Shown here one piece after another: positions 27,786 through 36,387 of a DNA stretch of 64,000 nt. A model generated the notes under the pieces. It saw only the letters and a list, made by a program, of their open reading frames with translations, had not been told where the DNA came from and did not search any database. Made by a program: the position numbers and the translations under genes. The DNA is from Streptomyces spirodelae (GTDB taxonomy: Bacteria > Actinomycetota > Actinomycetes > Streptomycetales > Streptomycetaceae): NCBI RefSeq assembly GCF_017676385.1, contig NZ_JAFFZN010000006.1, positions 170,341 through 234,340 on the forward strand. Direction: 5' to 3'. Each line of letters starts with the position of its first letter. Position 1 is the first letter of the stretch.

Positions 27786-27936
27786 GTGACACACTCCCGC
27801 CGTCAGCCATTGGTGTGCTGGCATACCTTTGTGGCCGGAGGCGGCCGGGCGCAACCCTTGTGCATGAAGGAGCTGTAACCGCAAGCGGCACCACGGGGCG
27901 CACCGGACATCCCGGGCGCCGCAGCCGCGCTCCGCC

Positions 27937-28668
27937 TCACGCCAGGAACCCCCGCAGCAGCGAGGCCGTGCCGGCGCAGTGCTCCCGGGCGATGGCGCGG
28001 GCCTCCTCGCCGTCCCCGTCCAGTACGGCCGCCACCAGCGCCGCGTGCTGCTGCTGGGCGTGCTCCAGGTTCCGCACCAGCAGCGGAATGCGGTTCAGCA
28101 GATCGTTGAGCCTGGCCCGTACGGCGGCGTACTGCGCGGTCAGCGAGGGGGAGCCGGCCAGCTCGACCAGGGTCAGGTGCAGCAGCGTGTCGCGTCGGCG
28201 GTAGTCGCCAGGCGTCGCCTCGCGAGTGGCGTCCAGGGCCTCCCGCAGCCGGGCCGCCTCGGCCGCGGACAGCCCGCGCGCGGCGCACAGTTCGGCGGCG
28301 CCCGCCTCCAGGACCTCGCGGAAGGTGAGGGTGTCCGCCAGATCCGGGGCCCCGGAGGGCAGCCGCACCCGGCCGCCCGCCGCGCCTTCCGCCTCGCCGG
28401 TGACCGGCTGGGGGAGCACGAAGGTGCCGCCGTACCGGCCGCGCCTGCTGGCCACCACGCCCTGCTCGGCCAGCACCTTGAGCACTTCGCGCAGGGTGAC
28501 GCGGCTGATGCCGAGGCGTTCGGCCAGCTCCCGTTCGGCGGGCAGCCGTTCGCCCTCGGCCACCAGGCCCAGCCGGATGATCTGGAGGATCTGCTCCAGC
28601 GCCTCTTCGAACCCGTTTCCCGCGTGTACGGTACGCAGCACCGTGGCCAGCCTGTCGTCCTCCGGCAT
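27937..28668 (-). CDS. GntR/FadR-family regulator (EpuRI-like)
   Basis: The 243-residue protein has a winged helix (LVAEGERLPAERELAERLGI, SRVTLREVLKVLAEQG, SRRGRYGGTFV) and an all-helical FCD effector domain. ATG 28668 is chosen for its GAAGGGGG site; an upstream start at 28707 would begin inside direct repeats. It is divergent from the GlnA4-like gene, 90 bases away. In S. coelicolor, from memory, the GntR regulator EpuRI (SCO1614) next to glnA4 (SCO1613) represses ethanolamine utilisation, and this arrangement is the same. The effector is not visible in sequence. Confidence 0.87.
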   Translation of the reverse strand: MPEDDRLATVLRTVHAGNGFEEALEQILQIIRLGLVAEGERLPAERELAERLGISRVTLREVLKVLAEQGVVASRRGRYGGTFVLPQPVTGEAEGAAGGRVRLPSGAPDLADTLTFREVLEAGAAELCAARGLSAAEAARLREALDATREATPGDYRRRDTLLHLTLVELAGSPSLTAQYAAVRARLNDLLNRIPLLVRNLEHAQQQHAALVAAVLDGDGEEARAIAREHCAGTASLLRGFLA

Positions 28669-28676
28669 GGAACCCC

Positions 28677-28705
28677 CTTCCGTTTCGATGACCCTCTTCC
28701 GTTTC
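28677..28705. promoter_or_regulatory. Direct repeats between the GntR and glnA4-like genes
   Basis: CTTCCGTTTC occurs at 28677-28686 and 28696-28705, 19 bases apart, in the divergent intergenic region. This is a candidate operator for the GntR regulator. Confidence 0.5.
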
Positions 28706-28758
28706 AAAGGTCTGCACGGCTACCTTATGGCTTCCGCGGACCGACAGGAGGCCCACTC

Positions 28759-30126
28759 GTGGCAGACCGCACACCACCGCTCACCGTTTCCGAGCTGAGG
28801 AGACTCGTCGACGCGGGCGAGATCGACACCATCGTTCTGGCCTTCACCGATATGCAAGGGCGACTCCAGGGCAAGCGGTTCGCCGCGCCCTACTTCCTCA
28901 GCGACGTACTCGACGGCGGCTCCGAAGGCTGCAACTACCTGCTCGCCGTCGACGTCGAGCTCAACACCGTGGACGGCTACGAGATGTCCTCCTGGGAGCG
29001 CGGCTACGGCGACTTCGCCATGCACGGCGACACCGCCACCCTGCGCCGCGTCCCCTGGAACCCCGGCACCGCGCTGCTCACCGCCGACCTGGCCTGGCAC
29101 GACGGCTCACCCGTGGCCGCCTCGCCCCGGCAGATCCTCCAGCGCCAGCTCGACCGGCTCGCCGAGCGCGGCTGGCACGCGTACGTCGGCACCGAGCTGG
29201 AGTTCATGGTCTTCCAGGACACCTACGAACAGGCATGGGACAGCGCCTACCGTGGCCTGACCCCCGCCAACCAGTACAACGTCGACTACTCCATCCTCGG
29301 CACCGGCCGCGTCGAGCCCCTGCTGCGCCGTATCCGCAACGAGATGGCCGTGGCCGGAATGGTCGTCGAGTCGGCCAAGGGCGAGTGCAATCTGGGCCAG
29401 CACGAGATCGCCTTCCGCTACGCCGACGCGCTCACCACCTGCGACCAGCACGTCATCTACAAGACCGGCGCCAAGGAGATCGCAGCGCAGCAGGGCCAGG
29501 CGCTCACCTTCATGGCCAAGTACGACGAGCGCGAGGGCAACTCCTGCCACATCCACCTCTCGCTGCGCGACGAGGAAGGCGGCGCGATCCTCGCCGACCA
29601 GGCGGGCGAGCACGGCATGTCGCCGCTGATGCGGCACTTCCTCGCCGGACAACTCGCAGCCCTGCGCGAGTTCACCCTGCTGTACGCGCCCAACATCAAC
29701 TCCTACAAGCGCTACCAGCCCGGCTCCTTCGCGCCCACCGCCGTCGCCTGGGGACCCGACAACCGCACCTGCGCGCTGCGCGTCATCGGCCACGGCCAGG
29801 GCCACCGGCTGGAGAACCGCGTCCCCGGCGGCGACGTCAACCCGTACCTCGCCGTCGCCGGAATGATCGCGGCCGGACTGCACGGCATCGACAACAAGCT
29901 GGAACTCCCGCAGCCCTGCACCGGCAACGCCTACACCGGTGACGCCGAACACGTACCCACCACCCTGCGCGAGGCCGCCGCGCTGTGGCAGGAGAGCGCT
30001 CTGGCCCGGGAGGCGTTCGGCAGCGAAGTGGTGGCGCACTACAGCAACATGGCCCGGGTGGAACAGCAGACCTACGACACCGCCGTGACGGACTGGGAGC
30101 GCTACCGCTCCTTCGAACGTATGTAA
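28759..30126 (+). CDS. glnA4: Glutamine synthetase-like gamma-glutamyl ligase, GlnA4 (gamma-glutamylethanolamide synthetase) type
   Basis: The 455-residue protein has the glutamine synthetase fold: GTELEFMVF, SAKGECNLGQHEIAF, SCHIHLSL and NRTCALRVIGHGQGHRLENR carry metal, ATP and glutamate ligands. GTG 28759 lies 8 bases after AGGAGG. It is much closer to the GlnA3/GlnA4 group than to ammonia-using GlnA. From memory, SCO1613 (GlnA4) joins glutamate to ethanolamine, and its neighbourhood (GntR, permease, amidohydrolase, aldehyde dehydrogenase, SDR) matches this one. The substrate here is therefore inferred as ethanolamine or a similar amine. The aldehyde dehydrogenase follows 32 bases later. 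Confidence 0.82.
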   Translation: MADRTPPLTVSELRRLVDAGEIDTIVLAFTDMQGRLQGKRFAAPYFLSDVLDGGSEGCNYLLAVDVELNTVDGYEMSSWERGYGDFAMHGDTATLRRVPWNPGTALLTADLAWHDGSPVAASPRQILQRQLDRLAERGWHAYVGTELEFMVFQDTYEQAWDSAYRGLTPANQYNVDYSILGTGRVEPLLRRIRNEMAVAGMVVESAKGECNLGQHEIAFRYADALTTCDQHVIYKTGAKEIAAQQGQALTFMAKYDEREGNSCHIHLSLRDEEGGAILADQAGEHGMSPLMRHFLAGQLAALREFTLLYAPNINSYKRYQPGSFAPTAVAWGPDNRTCALRVIGHGQGHRLENRVPGGDVNPYLAVAGMIAAGLHGIDNKLELPQPCTGNAYTGDAEHVPTTLREAAALWQESALAREAFGSEVVAHYSNMARVEQQTYDTAVTDWERYRSFERM

Positions 30127-30158
30127 CCCTCCCGAGCGCAGGTAAGGACTTCACCGCA

Positions 30159-31562
30159 GTGCAGCACGAGCAAGAGGAACCCGCCGGACCACCGGCCGAG
30201 AAGCTTCAGATCGTCAACCCGGCGACCGAGGAACTGATCACCAGCGTCCCCGTCACCACCCCCGAGGAAGTCGACCGCGCAGTCGCCCGGGCCACCGCGG
30301 CCCAGTCGGAGTGGGCCGCGCTGCCCCCGGCCGACCGGGCCCGGCTGCTGCGCCGGTTCGCCTCCGCCGTCGACGGACACATCGAGGAACTCGGCGTCCT
30401 GGAGATGCGCGAGGCCGGGCACCCGCTGGGCAACGCCTGCTGGGAAGCGAGCAACGTACGCGACCTGCTCGACTACGCGGCGGGCGGCGTCGAGCGGCTG
30501 ACCGGAGCCCAGATCCCGGTCGCCGGCGGAGTCAACCTCACCTTCGCGGAACCGCTCGGCGTCGTCGCCGTCATCGCGCCGTGGAACTTCCCCATGCCCA
30601 TCGCAGCCTGGGGCACCGCACCCGCGCTCGCAGCAGGCAACGCGGTACTCCTCAAACCCGCCGAGACCACCCCGCTGACCGCGCTGCGCCTGGCCGAGCT
30701 GGCCCTGGAGGCCGGACTGCCCGAGGGCCTCTTCCAGGTGCTGCCGGGCGAAGGGCCCGTCACCGGCACCGCACTGGTCGAACACCCGCGCGTCGCCAAA
30801 GTCGTCTTCACCGGCTCGACCGCCGTCGGCAAACGCATCATGGCTCAGTGCGCGGCCTCCGTGAAGCGCGTGACGCTCGAACTCGGCGGCAAGAGCCCCA
30901 ACATCGTCTTCGCCGACGCCGACCTGGAGCGCGCCGCTGCCGCGGCACCCGGCTCCTTCCTCGACAACACCGGCCAGGACTGCTGCGCCCGCAGCCGCAT
31001 CCTCGTCCACCGCAGCGTCCACGACCGGTTCCTCGAACTCCTGGAGCCCGCGGTCCACGCCTTCCGGGCCGGCGATCCGGCCGACAGCACCACCTCCATG
31101 GGGCCCCTCATCTCGGCCCCGCACCGGGAGCGGGTACGCGGATACGTACCCGAGGACACCCCGGCGCTCATCCGCGGCACCGTCCCCGAGGGCCCCGGCT
31201 ACTGGTACCCCGCCACCGTGCTGGGGGGCACCGCGGGGGAGCGGGCCGCTGTCGAAGAGATCTTCGGCCCGGTCGCCGTCGTCGTCCCCTTCGACGACGA
31301 GGACGAGGCGGTACGGCTCGCCAACGACACGGACTACGGACTGTCCGGCTCCATCTGGACCCGCGACAGCGCCCGCGCCCTGCGCCTCTCCCGCGCCGTC
31401 GCCGCCGGGAACCTCTCCGTCAACTCGCACAGCAGCGTGCGGTACTCCACCCCCTTCGGCGGCTACAAGCAGTCCGGACTCGGCCGCGAACTCGGCCCCG
31501 GCGCGCTCGCCGCCTTCACCGAGACCAAGAACGTCTTCATCAGCACTGAGGAGAGCCAGTGA
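30159..31562 (+). CDS. Aldehyde dehydrogenase of the amine-utilisation cluster
   Basis: The 467-residue NAD(P)+-dependent enzyme has the ALDH motifs APWNFPMPI, FTGSTAVGK (nucleotide loop), LELGGKSP with Glu241 and DNTGQDCCARSR with the catalytic cysteine (Cys275 by alignment to ALDH2 Cys302). GTG 30159 is preceded by GGTAAGGA. The N-terminal part is complete. It lies between the GlnA4-like ligase and an SDR and overlaps the latter by 4 bases, so the three are cotranslated. It probably oxidises a gamma-glutamylated amino-aldehyde to its acid. Confidence 0.9.
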   Translation: MQHEQEEPAGPPAEKLQIVNPATEELITSVPVTTPEEVDRAVARATAAQSEWAALPPADRARLLRRFASAVDGHIEELGVLEMREAGHPLGNACWEASNVRDLLDYAAGGVERLTGAQIPVAGGVNLTFAEPLGVVAVIAPWNFPMPIAAWGTAPALAAGNAVLLKPAETTPLTALRLAELALEAGLPEGLFQVLPGEGPVTGTALVEHPRVAKVVFTGSTAVGKRIMAQCAASVKRVTLELGGKSPNIVFADADLERAAAAAPGSFLDNTGQDCCARSRILVHRSVHDRFLELLEPAVHAFRAGDPADSTTSMGPLISAPHRERVRGYVPEDTPALIRGTVPEGPGYWYPATVLGGTAGERAAVEEIFGPVAVVVPFDDEDEAVRLANDTDYGLSGSIWTRDSARALRLSRAVAAGNLSVNSHSSVRYSTPFGGYKQSGLGRELGPGALAAFTETKNVFISTEESQ

Positions 31563-32353
31563 GCCCCACCGAAACCGAGGCCGTCGTCTGCCGTCGCCTG
31601 GTCGGGCGTACGGCCGTCGTCACCGGCGCGGGCAGCGGCATCGGTCTGGCGACCGCCCGCCGCCTCGCCTCCGAGGGAGCACATGTCGTCTGCGCCGACG
31701 TGGACGCCGAGCGCGGTGCGGCTGCCGCCGAAGCGACCGGCGGGCTGTACGTCACCGCCGACGTCACCGACCCCGAACAGGTCGAAGCCCTTTTCCGCAC
31801 CGCGAACGAGACGTACGGCTCCGTCGACGTCGCCTTCAACAACGCCGGCATCTCGCCACCCGACGACGACTCCATCCTGGAGACCGGACTGGACGCCTGG
31901 CAGCGCGTCCAGCACGTCAACCTCACGTCGGTCTACCTGTGCTGCAAGGCGGTGCTCCCCTATATGCGGGAGCAGGGGAGGGGCTCCATCATCAACACGG
32001 CCTCCTTCGTGGCCGTGATGGGCGCCGCCACCTCGCAGATCAGCTACACCGCGTCCAAGGGCGGTGTCCTCGCCATGTCCCGCGAACTGGGAGTCCAGTT
32101 CGCACGGGAGGGCATCCGGGTGAACGCGCTGTGCCCCGGCCCCGTGAACACCCCCCTGCTGAAGGAGCTCTTCGCGAAGGACCCGGAGCGGGCCCAGCGG
32201 CGGCTGGTGCATGTGCCCGTGGGGCGGTTCGCCGAGGCGGAGGAGATCGCTGCGGCGGTTGCTTTTCTCGCCAGCGATGATGCCTCGTTCGTGAACGCCG
32301 CGGAGTTCTTGGTGGACGGCGGCATCGCGGGTGCCTACGTCACCCCTCTGTGA
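31559..32353 (+). CDS. Short-chain dehydrogenase/reductase
   Basis: The 264-residue protein is a classical SDR with TGAGSGIG (nucleotide), NNAG, INTASF (Ser) and the YTASKG catalytic Tyr-Lys pair, and ends with a conserved C-terminal INVDGG-type segment (EFLVDGGIAG). The GTG start overlaps the ALDH stop by four bases (GTGA), showing translational coupling. In this cluster it could oxidise the alcohol of a gamma-glutamyl-amino alcohol before the ALDH acts. Cofactor is likely NAD+ because Asp follows the second beta strand (CADVD). Confidence 0.92.
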   Translation: MSPTETEAVVCRRLVGRTAVVTGAGSGIGLATARRLASEGAHVVCADVDAERGAAAAEATGGLYVTADVTDPEQVEALFRTANETYGSVDVAFNNAGISPPDDDSILETGLDAWQRVQHVNLTSVYLCCKAVLPYMREQGRGSIINTASFVAVMGAATSQISYTASKGGVLAMSRELGVQFAREGIRVNALCPGPVNTPLLKELFAKDPERAQRRLVHVPVGRFAEAEEIAAAVAFLASDDASFVNAAEFLVDGGIAGAYVTPL

Positions 32354-32391
32354 CCGCCGCCATTGGCTGAGGCCGCCGCCATTGGCTGAGG
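32354..32391 (+). repeat. Perfect 19-bp tandem duplication after the SDR gene
   Basis: CCGCCGCCATTGGCTGAGG occurs twice, head to tail, at 32354-32372 and 32373-32391, directly after the stop codon. It does not resemble a terminator. Confidence 0.9.
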
Positions 32392-32492
32392 GCCCGGCCC
32401 TCTGGCTCCCTTCCGTTGTTGGGGGTCCGGGGGCCAGGGCGCAATCCGTGTAGCGTGCACAGAGTCAACTCGATCACCAGGAGGGGCGCCCC

Positions 32493-33818
32493 ATGCGCAG
32501 CAGATCCGTCCTGACCGCCGTCACCATGGCCGCGGCCCTCACCGCAACCCTCACACCGGCCAGCGCCCAAGCGGCCAACGTCCAAGCCGCCGGCGCCCAA
32601 GCGGGCGCCTCAAAAGGCAGGCACCATTGTCCGCGGCTCTCAGCGAAGCTGAAGTGGTACGGGGCGAACCGCGCCAAGCTCCAACGCACCATCGACGAGC
32701 GCGGCAAGTGCTCGTCCCATTGGCGCGGCGACGAACGAGGGCACCGCCCCGTGGCCGCGTTCGACTGGGACAACACCATCGTCAAGAACGACGCGACCGA
32801 CGCCACCATCGCCTGGGCCCTCAAGCACGACAAGATCCTCCGCCCCAAGGACTGGGCGGCCACCAGCAAGTGGCTCACCCCCGCCGCCGACCGGGCCCTC
32901 ACCGAGGCGTGCGGCACCGACGTACCGGTCGGGCACCCCCTCCCCACCTCCAGCGACGCCGCGTGTGCCGACGAGATCCTCCAGGTGCGCGGCGAAGCCG
33001 AGACGATGAGCGGCGAACAGGCGTTCGCTGGAAAATGGAACCACCGCCGCACCGTTCCGGAGTACGCCTGGGTCCCCCAACTGTTCGCGGGCCACACGGT
33101 CAAGGAGCTCCGCGCCTACGCACGCGCCGCGCGCGACGAGGCGCTGGCGGCGCCCATCGGCAGCGAGCAGAAGGTCGGCACCCACACGGTGCCCGCCTAC
33201 AGCCGCTACTACGAGCAGCAGAAGGACCTGCTCCGCACGCTCGAGAAGGCCGGGTTCGACGTCTACATCGTCTCGGCGGGCTCGGAGCCGGTGGCTGAGG
33301 AGTGGGCAGCCGGCGTCGGCATCGACCGCGAACACACCCTCGCGATCCGCAGCGTCGTCAAGCACGGCAGGATCACCACCTACACCGAGGGCTGCGGCGG
33401 CATGCCGCCCAGCAGAGGGGAGATGATCCCGTACATCGAGGGCAAGCGCTGCGTCGTCAACCAGGAGATCTTCGGCATCAAGGGCGCCCGTGCCTGGCAG
33501 AAGCAGGACTGGCGGCACCGCATCGCGATCGGCGGCGGTGACGCGGACACGGATGTGACCTTTGTGGGGGACGCGACGGGCACCCACCTCGTGCTCAACC
33601 GCAACAAGCCGGAGATCATGTGCCGGGGCTACGACGACGCGGACGGGCGCTGGGCGGTGAATCCGATGTTCATCGAGCCGCTGCCCCGCAAGAAGGAGCC
33701 GTACCCGTGCGCCACCGGGGGCTTCACCAGCCCTGACGGCTCACTGGGCCCGGTCCGCAGGAGCGACGGTTCGATCGTCCCGGACCAGAAGGACACCGCG
33801 TACGGCGAAAAGGCGTAG
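32493..33818 (+). CDS. Secreted HAD-superfamily phosphatase
   Basis: The 441-residue protein has an N-terminal signal peptide (SVLTAVTMAAALTATLTPAS, cleavage near AQA). The haloacid dehalogenase core follows: motif I FDWDNTI (Asp91, Asp93), motif II YIVSAGS, and motif IV GGGDADTDVTF. HAD phosphatases with two Asp in motif I hydrolyse phosphomonoesters with Mg2+. It is probably secreted or at the cell surface; the substrate is unknown. It stands alone between the SDR operon and a DUF2510 gene. Confidence 0.85.
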   Translation: MRSRSVLTAVTMAAALTATLTPASAQAANVQAAGAQAGASKGRHHCPRLSAKLKWYGANRAKLQRTIDERGKCSSHWRGDERGHRPVAAFDWDNTIVKNDATDATIAWALKHDKILRPKDWAATSKWLTPAADRALTEACGTDVPVGHPLPTSSDAACADEILQVRGEAETMSGEQAFAGKWNHRRTVPEYAWVPQLFAGHTVKELRAYARAARDEALAAPIGSEQKVGTHTVPAYSRYYEQQKDLLRTLEKAGFDVYIVSAGSEPVAEEWAAGVGIDREHTLAIRSVVKHGRITTYTEGCGGMPPSRGEMIPYIEGKRCVVNQEIFGIKGARAWQKQDWRHRIAIGGGDADTDVTFVGDATGTHLVLNRNKPEIMCRGYDDADGRWAVNPMFIEPLPRKKEPYPCATGGFTSPDGSLGPVRRSDGSIVPDQKDTAYGEKA

Positions 33819-33884
33819 GGACCAGCGGAGTACCACGTCAGGGCCGCCCCGCAAAGTCGCACAGGTGTGCCATAGGCTGCGACC

Positions 33885-34823
33885 GTGAGTATGACGACCC
33901 CGCCCGGCTGGTACCCCGATCCCGGGCAGACGCCCCAACTCCCGCCGCAGGAGCGCTGGTGGGACGGCACCGCCTGGACCAGTCACACGCGGCCCGGCGC
34001 GGGCACCGTCACCGGCACCGCCGGGCAGCCGGGCCCCAACGGCAAGGGTGCCGGGCGCGGACCGCTCGTCGCCGGCATTCTGGGCGCGGTCGTGCTGACG
34101 GCCGCGCTCGCGGTCGGCGGGGTGCTGCTGCTGGGCGGTGGCTCGGACGAGGAGAAGCCGGAGGCGGCCCGCTCCTCGTCCTCGCCGGACGGGTCCAAGG
34201 GCAAGGGCGAGTCCGCTCCGCCCGAGGACGAGGACTCCCCTTCGGACCCGCCCTCGGACGCGCCGTCCCCGATCCCCCGGGTGGCCCGCGACCCGCTGCT
34301 CGGTATCGGCCTCACCGTCCCGGAGGGCTGGCAGCGGGCCAACGACCACAACGCTGCAGCGCTCAGCAAGAGCGCCTACAGGTGTCCTGCTGACTCCGCC
34401 GGGAAGAAGTGTGTCCGGGGCGGCGGCTTCATCAAGGAGACCAGGGGGTCCTGGAGTGACGACGACGAGTTGCGGGAGCTGACCGAGGCCCAGGTGGCGA
34501 AGAACGCCAAGGCGTCGTACCCGAAGAAGTCGTACGGCGGCATCACGTCGCACAAGGTCGTCGAGTCCGGTGCCGTGACCGTCGCTGGTGAGAAGGGCTA
34601 CCGCGTTCGGTGGCGGGTGAAGAACAAGCTCAAGCCGGACGCGTATGTGGAGGCCGTCGTCTTCCGCTCGCCGGAGAGCTCGGCGAGCACGCTCGTGCTG
34701 TGGAGCAGCGTGGACATCGCGGACGCCGAGGACGCCTCGCCGGTGTCCGTCCTGGACGACCTGCGCAAGGGCGTGGTCGCGACCGGCACCGGCCAGGACG
34801 AGGGTCCGAGGAAGACCGTCTGA
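33885..34823 (+). CDS. DUF2510 membrane protein with extracellular domain
   Basis: The 312-residue protein starts with a Trp-rich DUF2510 motif (PPGWYPDPG...RWWDGTAWTSHTRP, residues 6-36). A transmembrane helix (LVAGILGAVVLTAALAVGGVLLL, about 61-83) follows, then a Ser/Pro/Asp-rich linker and a globular extracellular domain of about 170 residues (from DPLLGIGLTVPEGW). DUF2510 is common in actinobacterial membrane proteins and has no known catalytic role. The start is GTG 33885. A weak hairpin pair lies between this gene and the convergent next one. Confidence 0.8.
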   Translation: MSMTTPPGWYPDPGQTPQLPPQERWWDGTAWTSHTRPGAGTVTGTAGQPGPNGKGAGRGPLVAGILGAVVLTAALAVGGVLLLGGGSDEEKPEAARSSSSPDGSKGKGESAPPEDEDSPSDPPSDAPSPIPRVARDPLLGIGLTVPEGWQRANDHNAAALSKSAYRCPADSAGKKCVRGGGFIKETRGSWSDDDELRELTEAQVAKNAKASYPKKSYGGITSHKVVESGAVTVAGEKGYRVRWRVKNKLKPDAYVEAVVFRSPESSASTLVLWSSVDIADAEDASPVSVLDDLRKGVVATGTGQDEGPRKTV

Positions 34824-34893
34824 CGGAACGGCCCACGCCGGACCGGCGGACGGACGCGCCGAGGACGCGAACGCGGTGGTCCCGCGTCCGTCG

Positions 34894-36108
34894 TCACAGG
34901 AACGTCATGCCCTCGCCCCGGTAGGTGGGCACCGACCCCGTCACCCGGTCGCCCTCCACCAGGTGCAGCGCGTCGAACCGTTCACACAGCTCGCCCGCCT
35001 TGGCGTGCCGGAACCACACCTTGTCGCCGATGAGCAGATCGTCGGCGGCCTGGCCCAGCAGCGGAGTCTGCACCTCGCCGGGCCCTTCCTGCGGGTCGTA
35101 ACGCAGCCCGCCGGGCAGGTAGGGCCGGGGCAGCCGGTCGGGGCCCGCGGCGCCGGAAGCGGGGTAGCCGCCGCCCAGCACCGTGACGACCCCCACCCCG
35201 GGCCTGCGCACCACCGGCATGGCGAACAGCGCGGCGGGGCGGCCGGTGAACGAGGTGAAGTTGTCGAACAGATGCGGCACATACAGGCCCGAGCCGGCCG
35301 CCACCTCCGTCACCGTCTCCTCGGCCGCCGTGTGCTGGACGCTGCCCGTACCGCCGCCGTTGACGAACTCCAGGTCCGGCGCCACCGCGCGGACCGCACG
35401 CACCGCCGCGTCGCGGCGCCCGGCCAGCTCCCGCCTGGCCGCCGCCTGCATCAGCCGTACGGCGCGCGAGCGCAGGGCAGCGCCCGGAACGGCGTCCCCC
35501 ACTCCCGCCACATGGCCCTCGTAGCCCATCACACCCACCAGCTGGAAACCGGGGCGGCGCTGAACGGTACGGGCCAGTTCGGCCAGGTCGGCGGGGGAGT
35601 GCAGCGGAGAGCGGCGGGCGCCGACGCGGAGCCGGCCACCCAGCAGCCGCAGCGAGGTGTCCAGTTCGAGACAGACCCGGATCTCCTCGCGGCCGCCGTC
35701 CCGAGCCGCGTCGATCAGTGCGAGCTGCGCCGGGTCGTCCACCATCACGGTCACGGCCGCGGCCAGCTTCGGGTCCGAGGCCAGCTCCGCGTACCCGGCG
35801 CGGTCGGCCGAGGGGTAGGCCAGCAGCACATCGGTGATGCCCGACCGGGCCAGCCACAGCGACTCTGCGAGGGTGTAGCTCATCACCCCGCTGAAGCCGT
35901 CCTTCGCCAGCACCCGCTCCAACAGCGCGCGGCAGCGCACCGACTTGCTGGCCACCCGCAGCTGCTTGCCCCCGGCACGGCGCAGGAGGTCCTCCGCGTT
36001 GGCGTCGAACGCGGCCAGGTCGACCAGCGCGAGCGGCGCGTCCAGCTGGGCCGTCGCCCGGTCGTACCGGGCACGGTCGGCGGCGGGATCGGCAGTCGTA
36101 TCGAACAC
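34894..36108 (-). CDS. PLP-dependent amino acid deaminase/alanine racemase N-domain family enzyme (D-threonine aldolase-like)
   Basis: The 404-residue protein has a PLP barrel of the alanine-racemase type: LALVDLAAFDANAEDLLRRA, then KQLRVASKSVRC with the likely PLP lysine. GVMGYEGHVAGVGD, GGGTGSVQ (phosphate binding) and a C-terminal D-amino acid deaminase/D-threonine aldolase-like domain follow. It probably acts on a D-amino acid or 3-hydroxy-D-amino acid; the exact reaction is not determined. GTG 36108 is the best start near the conserved sequence but its GAGG lies very close, so the start is uncertain. It is divergent from the Pro-rich membrane protein gene. Confidence 0.78.
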   Translation of the reverse strand: MFDTTADPAADRARYDRATAQLDAPLALVDLAAFDANAEDLLRRAGGKQLRVASKSVRCRALLERVLAKDGFSGVMSYTLAESLWLARSGITDVLLAYPSADRAGYAELASDPKLAAAVTVMVDDPAQLALIDAARDGGREEIRVCLELDTSLRLLGGRLRVGARRSPLHSPADLAELARTVQRRPGFQLVGVMGYEGHVAGVGDAVPGAALRSRAVRLMQAAARRELAGRRDAAVRAVRAVAPDLEFVNGGGTGSVQHTAAEETVTEVAAGSGLYVPHLFDNFTSFTGRPAALFAMPVVRRPGVGVVTVLGGGYPASGAAGPDRLPRPYLPGGLRYDPQEGPGEVQTPLLGQAADDLLIGDKVWFRHAKAGELCERFDALHLVEGDRVTGSVPTYRGEGMTFL

Positions 36109-36179
36109 CCTCGCAGCTTGCCATGGGCGTCCGCCGCCGCACAGCCCCGGAACCGCGCCACCGTGCTCCGCGCGGCGCT

Positions 36180-36214
36180 TTCGCGCATCTGACGAGCGCG
36201 TTCGCGCACCTGAC
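36180..36214. promoter_or_regulatory. 21-bp spaced direct repeats in a divergent intergenic region
   Basis: TTCGCGCATCTGAC at 36180-36193 and TTCGCGCACCTGAC at 36201-36214 differ at one base and are 21 bases apart, about two helical turns. They lie between the PLP enzyme gene and the Pro-rich membrane protein gene. Confidence 0.5.
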
Positions 36215-36387
36215 AAGGGGGTCACCGCTGTTTCGGCCGGGTTGCCGTCCCTCCCGGTGCGCACCGTAGAGTGACGCCGCACGCCGTGACGGGACGGCAC
36301 ACGGCGAACAGTTCACTGTGGCCACGACGAACATGCCCGCTCAACCCGGCGTTCGTGCGTGGCGGTAGGGCGCGAAGGGGGGCGCAC

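Noticed and set aside
27886..27936. Separate small gene between the permease and GntR genes
   Set aside because: No frame with a plausible start and ribosome site; the upstream extension of the permease frame is not protein-like.
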